From Nitrospirota bacterium (GTDB lineage Bacteria > Nitrospirota > JACRHJ01), in contig JAJYJM010000002.1 of the NCBI GenBank assembly GCA_021789495.1, forward strand, positions 62,001-126,000: DNA of 64,000 bases, given 5' to 3'. Positions 20,368-30,034 of the stretch are shown here, one piece after another. Below the pieces are notes generated by a model that was not told where the DNA came from, did not search any database, and saw nothing but the letters and a program-made list of their open reading frames with translations. The position numbers and the translations under genes were made by a program. Numbering within the stretch: position 1 is the stretch's first letter; each line of letters starts with the position of its first letter.

Positions 20368-21941
20368 ACAAAGAGGCCCCGCCATCCCCGAACCCGGTCG
20401 ACCGGCCCGCAGACTTGCGCGCGGAGTGCATCACGGCGCCGAGGCCGGACTTCTGCGGGATAGAGAGGCCCGGGCCCTGCGGAGTAGTCATCTTCGGCGC
20501 GTGCGGAGACCTCTCGAAGAGAAAACTTGTCCCGTCGCTCTACCACTGCTTCGCCGCGGGGCACCTCCCCGACGGGTTATTTATTTTCGGCTCCGACCGC
20601 ATGGAGACCGGCGACGCCGGGTACCGCAGTCTTATGGAAGGAGCCGTAAGGGCCGCGTTTCCCGAAACCTTTTCTCCGGATTTGTGGCTGAAGTTCTCCG
20701 AAAAACTCTTCTATGAAAACGCGGATTTCAATTCTCCGGATTTTTTCGTTTCCCTCCCGGCGCGCCTGAAACCGCTCGAAGAAAAATTCGGGACGCGCTC
20801 AAACCGGATATTCTACATGGCCCTGCCTCCGGCGGTCTACGAGACCGTGATACGGCGCCTCGGCGGCGCGGGCCTCGCCTCGGAGGAGCGCGGCTATTCG
20901 CGCATCGTCGTGGAAAAGCCCTTCGGCTACGACACGGAGTCATCAAGGCATTTAAACGGCGTTATAGGCGCGTCGTTCTCCGAGTCCCAGACCTTTCGCA
21001 TGGACCACTACCTCGCCAAGGAAAACGTCCAGAACATACTCATGTTCCGGTTTGCGAACTCCATCTTCGAGCCGCTCTGGAACAGGAGATACATAGACCA
21101 CGTCGAGATTACAATCTCCGAGACGCTGGGCGTGGAGCACAGGGCGGGGTATTACGAAAGCGCCGGGGTGCTCCGCGACATGTTCCAAAACCACATGCTC
21201 CAGCTCCTGTCCCTCACGGCGATGGAGCCTCCCGCGGCATTCGTGTCCGAGCGCGTGCGGGAGGAGAAGGTGAAGGTGCTGAGGTCGATAAGGCCGGCGC
21301 CTCTCGACAGATTGAGCGAGCACGTAGTCCTGGGCCAGTATGGAGGGGGCAGTATAAACGGAGAGGATGTCGTATCCTATAAAGACGAGCCGGGCGTGGA
21401 TAAAAACTCGACCACGCCGACATATGCGGCTATGAAGCTTTTCATAGACAACTGGCGCTGGAGCGGCGTGCCGTTCTACATACGCTCCGGCAAGAGGCTC
21501 GGGGCGGCGAAGGCGGAGATTGCGATAAGGTTCCGTGCCGTGCCTCACCTGATGTTCTCCAACTTTTTACCTAACAATATAGACCCGAACCTGCTCGTCC
21601 TGAGGGTGCAGCCGGACGAGGGGATAAGCCTTCAGTTCCAGACGAAGATGCCGGACTCCCGCGCGTGTCTGCGGCCCGTCCTGATGGACTTCAGATACGA
21701 GAAGATATTCCTACTCGACGCGTATGAGCGGGTTCTGCTCGACTGCATGACGGGCGACCAGATGCTCTTCGTGAGCGGCGAAATCGAGGAGCTGACCTGG
21801 GGACTCCTCTCGCCGGTCATAGAGAGGCTGGAATGCATGAAGGACAGCTTCAGGTTCCCGAACTACCCGGCGGGTTCAAACGGGCCCGCGGAGGCGGATG
21901 ACCTGATGCTCAGAGACGGGCGTCAGTGGCGGGCACTGTAG
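20364..21941 (+). CDS. zwf: Glucose-6-phosphate 1-dehydrogenase
   Basis: 525 aa; VIFGACGDLSKRKLVPSLY, RMDHYLAKENVQNIL, PFYIRSGKRL. Confidence 0.97.
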   Translation: MNKEAPPSPNPVDRPADLRAECITAPRPDFCGIERPGPCGVVIFGACGDLSKRKLVPSLYHCFAAGHLPDGLFIFGSDRMETGDAGYRSLMEGAVRAAFPETFSPDLWLKFSEKLFYENADFNSPDFFVSLPARLKPLEEKFGTRSNRIFYMALPPAVYETVIRRLGGAGLASEERGYSRIVVEKPFGYDTESSRHLNGVIGASFSESQTFRMDHYLAKENVQNILMFRFANSIFEPLWNRRYIDHVEITISETLGVEHRAGYYESAGVLRDMFQNHMLQLLSLTAMEPPAAFVSERVREEKVKVLRSIRPAPLDRLSEHVVLGQYGGGSINGEDVVSYKDEPGVDKNSTTPTYAAMKLFIDNWRWSGVPFYIRSGKRLGAAKAEIAIRFRAVPHLMFSNFLPNNIDPNLLVLRVQPDEGISLQFQTKMPDSRACLRPVLMDFRYEKIFLLDAYERVLLDCMTGDQMLFVSGEIEELTWGLLSPVIERLECMKDSFRFPNYPAGSNGPAEADDLMLRDGRQWRAL

Positions 21942-22234
21942 CGGCGCGCCGATCCTAACGCCCTTATCCCCCGGTATTATTCCGCTCTTTCGGATATCCG
22001 GAGGCCTTCGGTAAAACCCGTGCCGGCATGCGTGCGAGGGCTCGGAAAGCCGCCTGAAATCAAGCTTCGCCGCCCGGTTCCCATCTGACCGCATACGCCA
22101 AAATCTGCCTAATAATTAATCATATTGCCAGCCAAGCCGTATTATTATGCAACGAAAAGGCTACAGCAGACTACTCACCGCATAAATTATAAGCAAAAAA
22201 TACTGTGATTTATCAATATGTTATCACTGAAGCC

Positions 22235-22271
22235 CGGCTTTTGTAAAAAAATGGCACGGCTTTTGTAAAAA
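22235..22271 (+). promoter_or_regulatory. Candidate sigma54-like promoter plus 15-bp direct repeat upstream of porin-amt
   Basis: TGGCACGGCTTTTGTA at 22252-22267 (consensus TGGCACG-N4-TTGCW, one deviation); CGGCTTTTGTAAAAA at 22235-22249 and 22257-22271. Confidence 0.5.
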
Positions 22272-22349
22272 CTACCTAACAGGGGGAGCGCCGAAACGGT
22301 TTTGGCGCGGGAGTTATTTTCGAGTTTTCTTTACGGAAAGGAGAAGGTA

Positions 22350-23162
22350 ATGAGGAAAAGATTAGTAATTTTGCTTCTCGGCGGCCTTTTTTCGGTCCTG
22401 GTTTCGGGCACGGCGCTGGCCACGCCTTCCACGCAGATATGGATACCTTCGACGGACATCCAGCCGTACGGGACCTTTCACCTGGACCTTGACACATACG
22501 TCCGGACCAAGAAGAGCGGCGGTTCTTACGCCCCGATAATGTACGACCTGGGCGTGCTTGCGGGCGTTCTGCCGTTCAAAAAAGTCCAGGCGGAAGTCGG
22601 CATCGATTACATGCGCGTCGGGCCGCAGGCGGACGGCCACGGCGGATCGAGCGAGGCCATAGACGACGCCCCGGTCTATTTCAACGCAAAGGTAGCAACT
22701 CCGGAGGACGCATTCTTTAAATACCAGCCCGCGGTCGCGGTCGGCATATACAATGCCGGCGTCCGCGGCGGGGATGTCTTCCACAACACGGAGACGGACA
22801 TATCCTATGCCCTCGCTGCGAGGACATTCCCCTACGTCGGCAGGCTCTCCGCAGGGTGGTATGTCGGCAACGGCGGGAACATCTTCATGAAGGACAACAG
22901 CATCCAGGCAAACGGCATAGGCCGCACGCAGAACAACGGCGTGCTCGCCTCCTGGGACCGCACGATGACGGAAATCTCCGACAATCTGTGGATGGGAGTG
23001 GACTACCAGGGCGGCAATAACGCCTTCGGAGCCCTGAGCTTCGGCGCCTCGTGGAATTTCTCGAAGAATGTCGCCGTCATCCTGGGCTACGACATCTTCA
23101 ACAAGAAGGCCACCGGCGGCCAGCCGACCTTCACGACGCAGCTCGACATCAACTTCCCGTAA
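22350..23162 (+). CDS. Exported outer-membrane beta-barrel-like protein
   Basis: Signal peptide MRKRLVILLLGGLFSVLVSGTALA; alternating aromatic/polar strands; 13 bp upstream of amt. Confidence 0.65.
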   Translation: MRKRLVILLLGGLFSVLVSGTALATPSTQIWIPSTDIQPYGTFHLDLDTYVRTKKSGGSYAPIMYDLGVLAGVLPFKKVQAEVGIDYMRVGPQADGHGGSSEAIDDAPVYFNAKVATPEDAFFKYQPAVAVGIYNAGVRGGDVFHNTETDISYALAARTFPYVGRLSAGWYVGNGGNIFMKDNSIQANGIGRTQNNGVLASWDRTMTEISDNLWMGVDYQGGNNAFGALSFGASWNFSKNVAVILGYDIFNKKATGGQPTFTTQLDINFP

Positions 23163-23175
23163 AGGAACGTAAAAA

Positions 23176-24429
23176 ATGGGCGCGAATACAATCCCGGTTC
23201 TTTTGTGCGCTTCCCTGGTCATGTTCATGCAGGCGGGCTTTGCCCTCTACGGGACAGGCTTCACGCGCGCAAAGAATGCAAGCCATACCATGGCGATGAG
23301 CCTCATGTCGTTTGCCCTGGCGATGCTTGCATACTGGGCGGCTGGATTTGCCGTCCAATCGGGAGATTACCGCATGTGTTTTCTCTCTGCCGCAGATAAT
23401 GCCCCCGGGATTTTTGCCCCGTTCTTCTTCCAGGCGGTATTGATGGGCATTACAGCCGCAATCCCCGCCGGGGCAATGGCCGAGAGATGGAGTTTCAAAT
23501 CATTTTCCATCTATGCGGTCATAATGGGCGCGGCCATTTATCCGCTGTTCGCCAACTGGGCCTGGGGCGGCGGATGGCTCTCCCGGCTCGGCGTCGATTT
23601 CGGGTTGGGGCACGGCTTCGTGGATTTCGCAGGCTCCTCCGTAATTCACATGACTGGCGGCGTTACGGCGCTTGTCGGGGCGCGGATGCTCGGCCCCCGG
23701 ATGGGCAAGTTCGGCAGGAACGGCTCTCCCAGCGCGTTTCCCGGCCACCACATCCCCATGGCAGTCGCGGGCGCGCTGATACTTATCTTCGGATGGCTTG
23801 GGCTGACCCTCGGCTCCACGCTCTCCGGCGGAGATTTCAGGCCGGGCATGGTGGTTGTGAACACCGTCCTGGCAGGCGGTGCGGGCGCGGCGGCGGCAAT
23901 GCTCTACATGTGGCTTCGCTTCGGAAGGCCGGACTTGAGCCTCGTTTTAAACGGCCTTCTCGCGGGGCTTGTCGCCATCAGCGCGCCGTGCGCATATGTC
24001 GGAACGCCTGCCTCCGTGTTCATAGGGGCAATCGCGGGAGCGCTGGCCTGCTGGGGCGTATTTTTCACGGAGCGCAAGCTGAAGGTGGACGACCCTGTCG
24101 GCGCGTTCGCCGTGCATGGGCTTGGCGGCGCGTGGGGGGCGCTTGCGCTCGGGCTTTTCGCAAACGGTGGATTCGGGGCGGGCGTAAACGGCGCCGCCGG
24201 GCCGGTATTGGGCCTTTTTTACGGGGCGCCGGGCCAGCTCCTGGCTCAGGCAATCGGGGTCGCGGCCAGTATTTTATACGCCGGGGCGGCGGCATTTATA
24301 TTGTTCAAGGCGCTCGACCTTGCCGTGGGCAACAGGGTTCCGCCTGAGATGGAGGACGAGGGTCTCGACGCCTCCGAGGTGAGCGTGGCGGCATATCCGG
24401 ACTTCAACTTGCGCAAGACGTCGAGGTAG
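23176..24429 (+). CDS. amt: Ammonium transporter (Amt family)
   Basis: 417 aa; QAGFALYGTGFTRAKNASHTM, FANWAWGGGWLS, DFAGSSVIHMTGGVTALVGARMLGPR, DDPVGAFAVHGLGGAWGALALGLFA. Confidence 0.95.
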   Translation: MGANTIPVLLCASLVMFMQAGFALYGTGFTRAKNASHTMAMSLMSFALAMLAYWAAGFAVQSGDYRMCFLSAADNAPGIFAPFFFQAVLMGITAAIPAGAMAERWSFKSFSIYAVIMGAAIYPLFANWAWGGGWLSRLGVDFGLGHGFVDFAGSSVIHMTGGVTALVGARMLGPRMGKFGRNGSPSAFPGHHIPMAVAGALILIFGWLGLTLGSTLSGGDFRPGMVVVNTVLAGGAGAAAAMLYMWLRFGRPDLSLVLNGLLAGLVAISAPCAYVGTPASVFIGAIAGALACWGVFFTERKLKVDDPVGAFAVHGLGGAWGALALGLFANGGFGAGVNGAAGPVLGLFYGAPGQLLAQAIGVAASILYAGAAAFILFKALDLAVGNRVPPEMEDEGLDASEVSVAAYPDFNLRKTSR

Positions 24430-24466
24430 CCGGTTGGGAAAGTGTAGTGGGTAGTCATCAAAAAGC

Positions 24467-24514
24467 CGTCATTCCCGCGAAAGTCGCTGGGCTCCCGTTT
24501 TCACGGGGGTGACG
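24467..24514. repeat. Class A dispersed palindrome, paired inverted copy
   Basis: CGTCATTCCCGCGAAAG (24467-24483) and CTCCCGTTTTCACGGGGGTGACG (24492-24514). Confidence 0.75.
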
Positions 24515-24538
24515 GGATACCAGGAGGAGGTTTTTATC

Positions 24539-26437
24539 ATGGCAAACGAACAACCATCCAGAGGGACATTGGGCCTTACCGGCCTTACGATTAACGCGAT
24601 GGCCCTGATTGCGCCCGGCGCATTTCTGTGGCTGACATTCCAGATGCAGTCGCTCTACGGCGCGCCGATGGCCGGCATGTCCATGTGGGCCGGCATTCTG
24701 TTCGCGCTTCTTCTTTGCCTGGCAACGGCATACAGCTACGCCGAACTGGCGAAGCTCTATCCCGGCCCCGGTTCGTCATATCTATACGCGGAGCAGGCGT
24801 ATCTTTCAAAGACTAACGCATACAAGTTCGCCCGCATAGCGAAGTTCTTCACAGGCTGGGCGAGCCACCTGTATTACTGGGTGTATCCGGGGGTGATGGT
24901 CGGCGTCACGGCCATTCTGGGCGGATTCCTCTTGAACCAGTTCTGGCCCGATACCTTCAGCGGCACGTATAACAGCCCGCTCTTCATGTACCTCTTCTGC
25001 ATCGTGTTCGCCTTCGGCGTCGCGTATATAGCCTTCCGGGGTGTAACCGGCACGACAGCCGTCAACATGGCAATAAACGTCATCCAGATCTCCGCGCTTA
25101 TAGTCTTCTCCGTCATAGCCATCGGCTACAGGATGGAGCACCCACAGGGCTCGGTCGGCTATCACTTAAGTAACGGCATAGCCGTGAACTACCAGGTCGC
25201 GCAGGTGCCGGTGAAGGACGACAAGGGGAACCCAATGCCGGCACTGGACGCCAACAACAAGCCGACCTTCGACAAGGCCGGGAAGCCCGTATACCAGATG
25301 CAGGACGGGACGGACGCGAACGGCAATCCATTGCCTGCGGATGCAAACGGAAACCCGGTCAAGGACGCCAAGCTCGCGGCGCCGTTCACGGTGGATTATT
25401 CAGCGGCGGGTGCGGTAACGAAGGACGCCAACGGCAATGCGACTTTCAACTACCACACCTCCGCCAAGTCGGTCATAATGCCGCACAGCTTCAACTTTGT
25501 CTTCATACAGGCGGCCATCGCGATTCTCATCCTGGTCGGCTTCGAGTCCGTCACGGCCATGGGCGAGGAGGCGAAGCATCCGAAAAGGGACATCCCAAGG
25601 GCGGTGCTTCTTTCCCTGGTAATCCAGGGCGCGATATGCTACATGTTCGAGTACTTCGCAGCGAACTACCTCCTGCATAACGGCTACACCATGCCTATGG
25701 CGGGGGCGTCCGGCGCGCCGCTCGGCGACATGATGGTCATTACCGGCACGTGGCTCTTCGGGAGCTACGCCGCAGGCAGGGCCTTCATGCTGGTGCAGGC
25801 GTTCACGGTGTTCCTGGCCCTCATCGGGACTACGCTCTCCTGCCTCTCCACTGGCGCGCGCGTCACGTACGCTATGGGCAAGGACGAAGAGCTCGGCTCC
25901 CACTTCGGAATGCTCCACGGCAAGACGGCGTCCCCCTACAAGGCGATATGGACACTTGCCGCCATTTCCGCAGTTATCGGCATAATCTCCGTTACGGTAT
26001 ACCTGGGCGGCACGACACCGGCGGCGCTGGACAAGCACAACTTCTGGTACAGCTTCGGTATTTTCTCGCCCGCGGCATACGCAAAGCTCCCGAACACACT
26101 GCTCATCATGACGCTTGTCAGCAACTTCGGGACCTTCGTGCTCTACATGTTCACCTGCTGGATCGCGATGGTTGCCTTCAAGGAACACCACAGCTTCAAT
26201 ACCATAAAACACGTGGTCATCCCGGTACTGGGACTCCTGGCGAACCTGGTAATCATGCTCTTCTATCTCATCGGGCCGTTTACGGTGGCCGGGATGAGCT
26301 GGAAAGAGCCGTTCATCGCGCTCGGCATATGCCTCGCCTGGGGGATCTATGGTGTGATATACTTCCTGAAGTCCAGCAAGGAAAAGGGCAAGGAGGTATT
26401 CCTGACCAGCAAGCCGGTTGCATCGAACGTTGGGTAG
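24539..26437 (+). CDS. APC-superfamily amino acid permease with large hydrophilic insert
   Basis: ~632 aa multi-TM protein; LGLTGLTINAMALIAPGAFLWLTFQMQ, SSYLYAEQAYLSK, GFESVTAMGEEAKHPKRDIPRAVLLSL; RBS AGGAGG before ATG 24539. Confidence 0.9.
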   Translation: MANEQPSRGTLGLTGLTINAMALIAPGAFLWLTFQMQSLYGAPMAGMSMWAGILFALLLCLATAYSYAELAKLYPGPGSSYLYAEQAYLSKTNAYKFARIAKFFTGWASHLYYWVYPGVMVGVTAILGGFLLNQFWPDTFSGTYNSPLFMYLFCIVFAFGVAYIAFRGVTGTTAVNMAINVIQISALIVFSVIAIGYRMEHPQGSVGYHLSNGIAVNYQVAQVPVKDDKGNPMPALDANNKPTFDKAGKPVYQMQDGTDANGNPLPADANGNPVKDAKLAAPFTVDYSAAGAVTKDANGNATFNYHTSAKSVIMPHSFNFVFIQAAIAILILVGFESVTAMGEEAKHPKRDIPRAVLLSLVIQGAICYMFEYFAANYLLHNGYTMPMAGASGAPLGDMMVITGTWLFGSYAAGRAFMLVQAFTVFLALIGTTLSCLSTGARVTYAMGKDEELGSHFGMLHGKTASPYKAIWTLAAISAVIGIISVTVYLGGTTPAALDKHNFWYSFGIFSPAAYAKLPNTLLIMTLVSNFGTFVLYMFTCWIAMVAFKEHHSFNTIKHVVIPVLGLLANLVIMLFYLIGPFTVAGMSWKEPFIALGICLAWGIYGVIYFLKSSKEKGKEVFLTSKPVASNVG

Positions 26438-26453
26438 GGGATAAAAAAGCTTG

Positions 26454-26505
26454 GGGCCGCGCCGCTCTTCGATAATGTTTTCAGAGAGTTATCGCGGTGC
26501 GGCCC
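26454..26505. terminator. Bidirectional rho-independent terminator
   Basis: GGGCCGCGCCGC (26454-26465) pairs with GCGGTGCGGCCC (26494-26505); inner GATAA/TTATC; T-rich 3' side and A-run 5' side; between convergent genes. Confidence 0.8.
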
Positions 26506-26516
26506 TTGTTTTTAAA

Positions 26517-27545
26517 TTACGCAAGCTCGGCTAAGTCGCGGACGAGCCGCTCCGAATCCTCCCAGCCGAGGCAGGGGTCCGTTATAGACCTGCCGTAGAC
26601 GTTTTCCCCGATTTTCTGAGACCCCTCGACGAGATAGCTCTCGATCATAAGCCCCTTTACCCTGTTTCGGAGCGTCTTTGAGGCCGCGCGGCTTTGCATG
26701 ACTTCCCTGGCAATCCTCGGCTGCTCATGGAAAATCTTGTTTGAATTCGCATGGTTGGTATCGACTATTATCGCCGGGAATTGCAGGTTCCGCTTCTTGT
26801 AAACCTCGGAGAGGCGCACGAGGTTTTCGTAGTGGTAGTTTGGGATGCTTGCGCCGTGCTGGTCAACCGCGCCCCTTAAAATACAATGGGTTAGCGGGTT
26901 TCCGGAGGTCTTAACCTCCCAGCCGTTGTATACCAGGACGTGCGGGAGCTGGGCCGCGTTCACGGAGTTTAACATGACCTCCATGTCGCCGTTCGTCGGG
27001 TTCTTCATCCCGGCGGGAACGCTTATTCCGCTTACGGTTAGGCGATGCAGCTGGTTTTCGACCGAGCGCGCGCCGACGGCGACATAGCCCAAAATATCCT
27101 CGATATACGCGTAGTTTTCGGGATAAAGCATCTCGTCCGCAGCGGTCAGGTGCGCCTCCTTCATGGCCCGTATGTGCATTTTCCTTATTGCTTTCAAGCC
27201 CTTGACCATGTTCGGCGCCTCGGTCGGCGTCGGCTGGTGGGCCATGCCCTTGTAGCCCTCGCCGGTGGTGCGGGGCTTGTTCGTGTAAATCCTTGGGATC
27301 AATACTATTTTATCCTGCACCTCGTCCTGGAGGGCGGCGAGCTTCGAGACATACTCTATCAGCGCGTCCTCGTTGTCTGCGGAGCAAGGTCCTATAATTA
27401 CAAGGAATTTCTCGCTTGCGCCGTTTATTACGGCGGTAATCTCGCGGTCGCGCGCGGCCTTGACATCCGCCAGCTTCTCCGGGAGCGGCATGGTATCGAG
27501 TATTTCTTCTACGGACGGCATTTTTCTTACGCGTTGAAAGCTCAT
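26517..27545 (-). CDS. 3-deoxy-7-phosphoheptulonate (DAHP) synthase, AroF/G/H type
   Basis: MSFQRVRKMPSVEEILDTMPLP...VIIGPCSADNEDALIEYVSKLA...RIYTNKPRTTGEGYKGM; N-terminal extension in the 568-aa ORF is not credible. Confidence 0.95.
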   Translation of the reverse strand: MSFQRVRKMPSVEEILDTMPLPEKLADVKAARDREITAVINGASEKFLVIIGPCSADNEDALIEYVSKLAALQDEVQDKIVLIPRIYTNKPRTTGEGYKGMAHQPTPTEAPNMVKGLKAIRKMHIRAMKEAHLTAADEMLYPENYAYIEDILGYVAVGARSVENQLHRLTVSGISVPAGMKNPTNGDMEVMLNSVNAAQLPHVLVYNGWEVKTSGNPLTHCILRGAVDQHGASIPNYHYENLVRLSEVYKKRNLQFPAIIVDTNHANSNKIFHEQPRIAREVMQSRAASKTLRNRVKGLMIESYLVEGSQKIGENVYGRSITDPCLGWEDSERLVRDLAELA

Positions 27546-27810
27546 CTCTTTACCTCGCGGATTTAAAAAACGGAATACACAGGGCAGGAATATCTTATAG
27601 ATTAAGGGCTTTGAGGTCAATAGCAAATTTATACGCGGGGCGCCTGCCGTCGCTATAACGTCTTTCAGTCCTTCGCTGCAATGAATTGCGCCCCCGCCAA
27701 TGACAGGCGGGCATTTCTTACCTTTTCGGTCGGCTTGGTATTCATATTTAAAACGATAGCAGAGCGCAGTAATTTTGTCAGTCAGGCCAGTTTTATGATA
27801 ATATCGTGCA

Positions 27811-29652
27811 ATGAAAAAACATACGGTCGTCTTCGAGCCTGCCGGCGCAAGGTGTGAGATAAACGACGGCGCGACGCTGCTCGAAGCGGCGGCGAGGGCG
27901 GGCGTAGGCTTGGGCAGCATCTGCGGCGGGAGCGGCATCTGCGGCAAGTGCAGGGTCACAGTAAAAGCAGGGATGTCCAGCTTAAGCGGATATACGGATG
28001 CGGAAAGGGAATTTATTAAACAAGCCGAAGTCGGCCTGCGGCTCGCCTGCGAGTGCCGCATATACGGAGACGTGACGGTGCGCGTGCCGCCGCAGGACAT
28101 GGTTTCGAGAAAAGCCGCGCGGAAAGTCTCGGTAAACCTCGACCCGGCCGTCAGGAAATATTCCGTGAAGATTGCCCCGCCTTCAATGCAGGACATGGGC
28201 AAAGGCGACCGGGAGCGCGTCATGGAAGCCCTCGCGGCGCAGCATGGGCTTTCCGGGTTGTCGCTGGATTTTCACGTCCTGAAGGGACTCCAGAAAACCA
28301 TCAGGGATGCTCGCGGGGATGTCACGGCGTCGGTATGGATGGGAAGGGAGATAATAAGACTTGAGCCTTCCGTCTCCGGCGCCGCTTACGGCCTTGCCGT
28401 GGATATAGGCACTACGACCGTCGCGGCATACCTCTGCGACCTCGGCTCCGGAAACGTCCTGGACACCCTTTCCGCGACAAACCCGCAGGCCGCGCACGGC
28501 GAAGACGTCATGTCGCGGATAACCTTCGCCATGACGGAACCCGGCGGCCTTTCCGTCATGCAGGGCGAGATACGGGACTGCATAAACGGAATAATCAGGG
28601 AGACCGGCCTTACGCCTGGGGACATCCTCGACATGACGGTCGTATGCAACACGGTCATGCACCATATCTTCCTGGGCATAGATCCCTCAGGCATAGGAGC
28701 GGCCCCGTTCGTCCACGCCGTCTCCCGCCCGCTTTACGTCAAGGCGCGCGAACTGGGGATAAATATAAACGAATCCGCGTATATACACATCCTCCCGGCG
28801 GCATCCGGGTTTATAGGGGCGGACAGTGCGGGCGTACTTGTGGCGCTTGGGCCTTACAGCCGGGACGAGAAGGTATTGATAATCGACGTCGGCACGAACG
28901 GAGAGATACTGCTCGGCGACAGAGACGGCGTATATTCCGCCTCATGCGCCACTGGCCCCGCATTCGAGGGCGCGCAGATAAGGTTTGGCATGAGGGCCGC
29001 CGCGGGTGCCATAGAGAGGGTATGGATAGATACGGAGACAAAAGAGCCGTCGCTCGAAATAATCGGAAACGCAAGGGCCGGCGGCATATGCGGCTCCGGG
29101 ATAATCGACGCCGTGGCGGGGCTTTTCAAGGCCGGGATTATCGATAAAACCGGGCGGCTGCGGCTGGAGCGGCTTGAGCCGCCTCGAGCAGAAGACCTGT
29201 CGCATACGGAAAGATTAAGGCTGGACGCCTTGGGCAGGCCCGAATACGTCCTCGCATGGAAGGAGCAGACCGGAACGGGCGCTGATATAACCGTCACGCA
29301 GGCGGACGTGCGGGCGGTTCAGCTCGCCAAGGCTGCGCTTTATGCCGGGACGAGGCTCCTGATGCGAAGAATGGGCATGGAAAGAATCGACCGGATAATC
29401 CTCGCGGGCGCGTTCGGGAGTTACATAAACAAGGAATCGGCCCTGGCCATCGGGATGCTGCCTGAGTGCGCGCCGGAGAATATCTCCGCAGCCGGGAACG
29501 CGGCGGGCGAGGGCGCAGTCCTGGCCCTGTTTAATATTGGAAAGAGGGAAGAGGCCGAAAGGGAAACCGCAAAACTGAAGCACATAGAGATTTCAATGGA
29601 CCCCGGCTTCCAGGACGAGTTCCTTGCGGCGATGGACATCCCGCACAGGTAA
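27811..29652 (+). CDS. ASKHA-domain 2Fe-2S protein (RACE/RamA-like activator of corrinoid proteins, DUF4445)
   Basis: 613 aa; N-terminal ferredoxin motif CGGSGICGKCRVTV...C; GLAVDIGTTTVAAYLCDL; LIIDVGTNGEI; ILAGAFGSYINKESALAIGMLPE. Confidence 0.88.
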   Translation: MKKHTVVFEPAGARCEINDGATLLEAAARAGVGLGSICGGSGICGKCRVTVKAGMSSLSGYTDAEREFIKQAEVGLRLACECRIYGDVTVRVPPQDMVSRKAARKVSVNLDPAVRKYSVKIAPPSMQDMGKGDRERVMEALAAQHGLSGLSLDFHVLKGLQKTIRDARGDVTASVWMGREIIRLEPSVSGAAYGLAVDIGTTTVAAYLCDLGSGNVLDTLSATNPQAAHGEDVMSRITFAMTEPGGLSVMQGEIRDCINGIIRETGLTPGDILDMTVVCNTVMHHIFLGIDPSGIGAAPFVHAVSRPLYVKARELGININESAYIHILPAASGFIGADSAGVLVALGPYSRDEKVLIIDVGTNGEILLGDRDGVYSASCATGPAFEGAQIRFGMRAAAGAIERVWIDTETKEPSLEIIGNARAGGICGSGIIDAVAGLFKAGIIDKTGRLRLERLEPPRAEDLSHTERLRLDALGRPEYVLAWKEQTGTGADITVTQADVRAVQLAKAALYAGTRLLMRRMGMERIDRIILAGAFGSYINKESALAIGMLPECAPENISAAGNAAGEGAVLALFNIGKREEAERETAKLKHIEISMDPGFQDEFLAAMDIPHR

Positions 29653-29653
29653 G

Positions 29654-30034
29654 CTATCTTCCAACGAGGCTGTACATAAGCGTAACGAGCACGACCAGCG
29701 TAAATAAGCCGTACATCCAGTCCCTGTCCATTAAGAAGGCCGCAAACGAGAACGCCACCCGCGCAATAGGCGTGGCGATGAGGACTACAAGGCCCGCCTG
29801 AATAATCCCGCGGCTCTCAAGCGACCAAGCGAGCCTGAAAATCCCGCCGAGATGTCTCAGGCTTAAAGGCTCTCCCCGGAATACTCCGTAATCCTGATGA
29901 AACGCCCCGTATTTGACAATGTAGGATATGCCGCCGATTAGCACAATCATTGCGGCGGCGGCGACGCCCGTAATCAAAAGCGCTCCGAGCATCCCCTGCA
30001 TCCGGCCTTTTTTATTTTCGGAATCCGGATTCAT
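29654..30034 (-). CDS. DUF1634 family membrane protein
   Basis: 126 aa, three hydrophobic segments; overlaps the upstream TSUP gene. Confidence 0.75.
   Translation of the reverse strand: MNPDSENKKGRMQGMLGALLITGVAAAAMIVLIGGISYIVKYGAFHQDYGVFRGEPLSLRHLGGIFRLAWSLESRGIIQAGLVVLIATPIARVAFSFAAFLMDRDWMYGLFTLVVLVTLMYSLVGR

Noticed and set aside
23487-24347. 286-aa plus-strand ORF within amt
   Set aside because: Arg-rich alternate frame of the clearly conserved ammonium transporter.
27546-28223. N-terminal 226 aa of the 568-aa DAHP synthase ORF
   Set aside because: Antisense to the RACE gene and its upstream intergenic region; conserved protein starts at MSFQRVRKMPSVEE.
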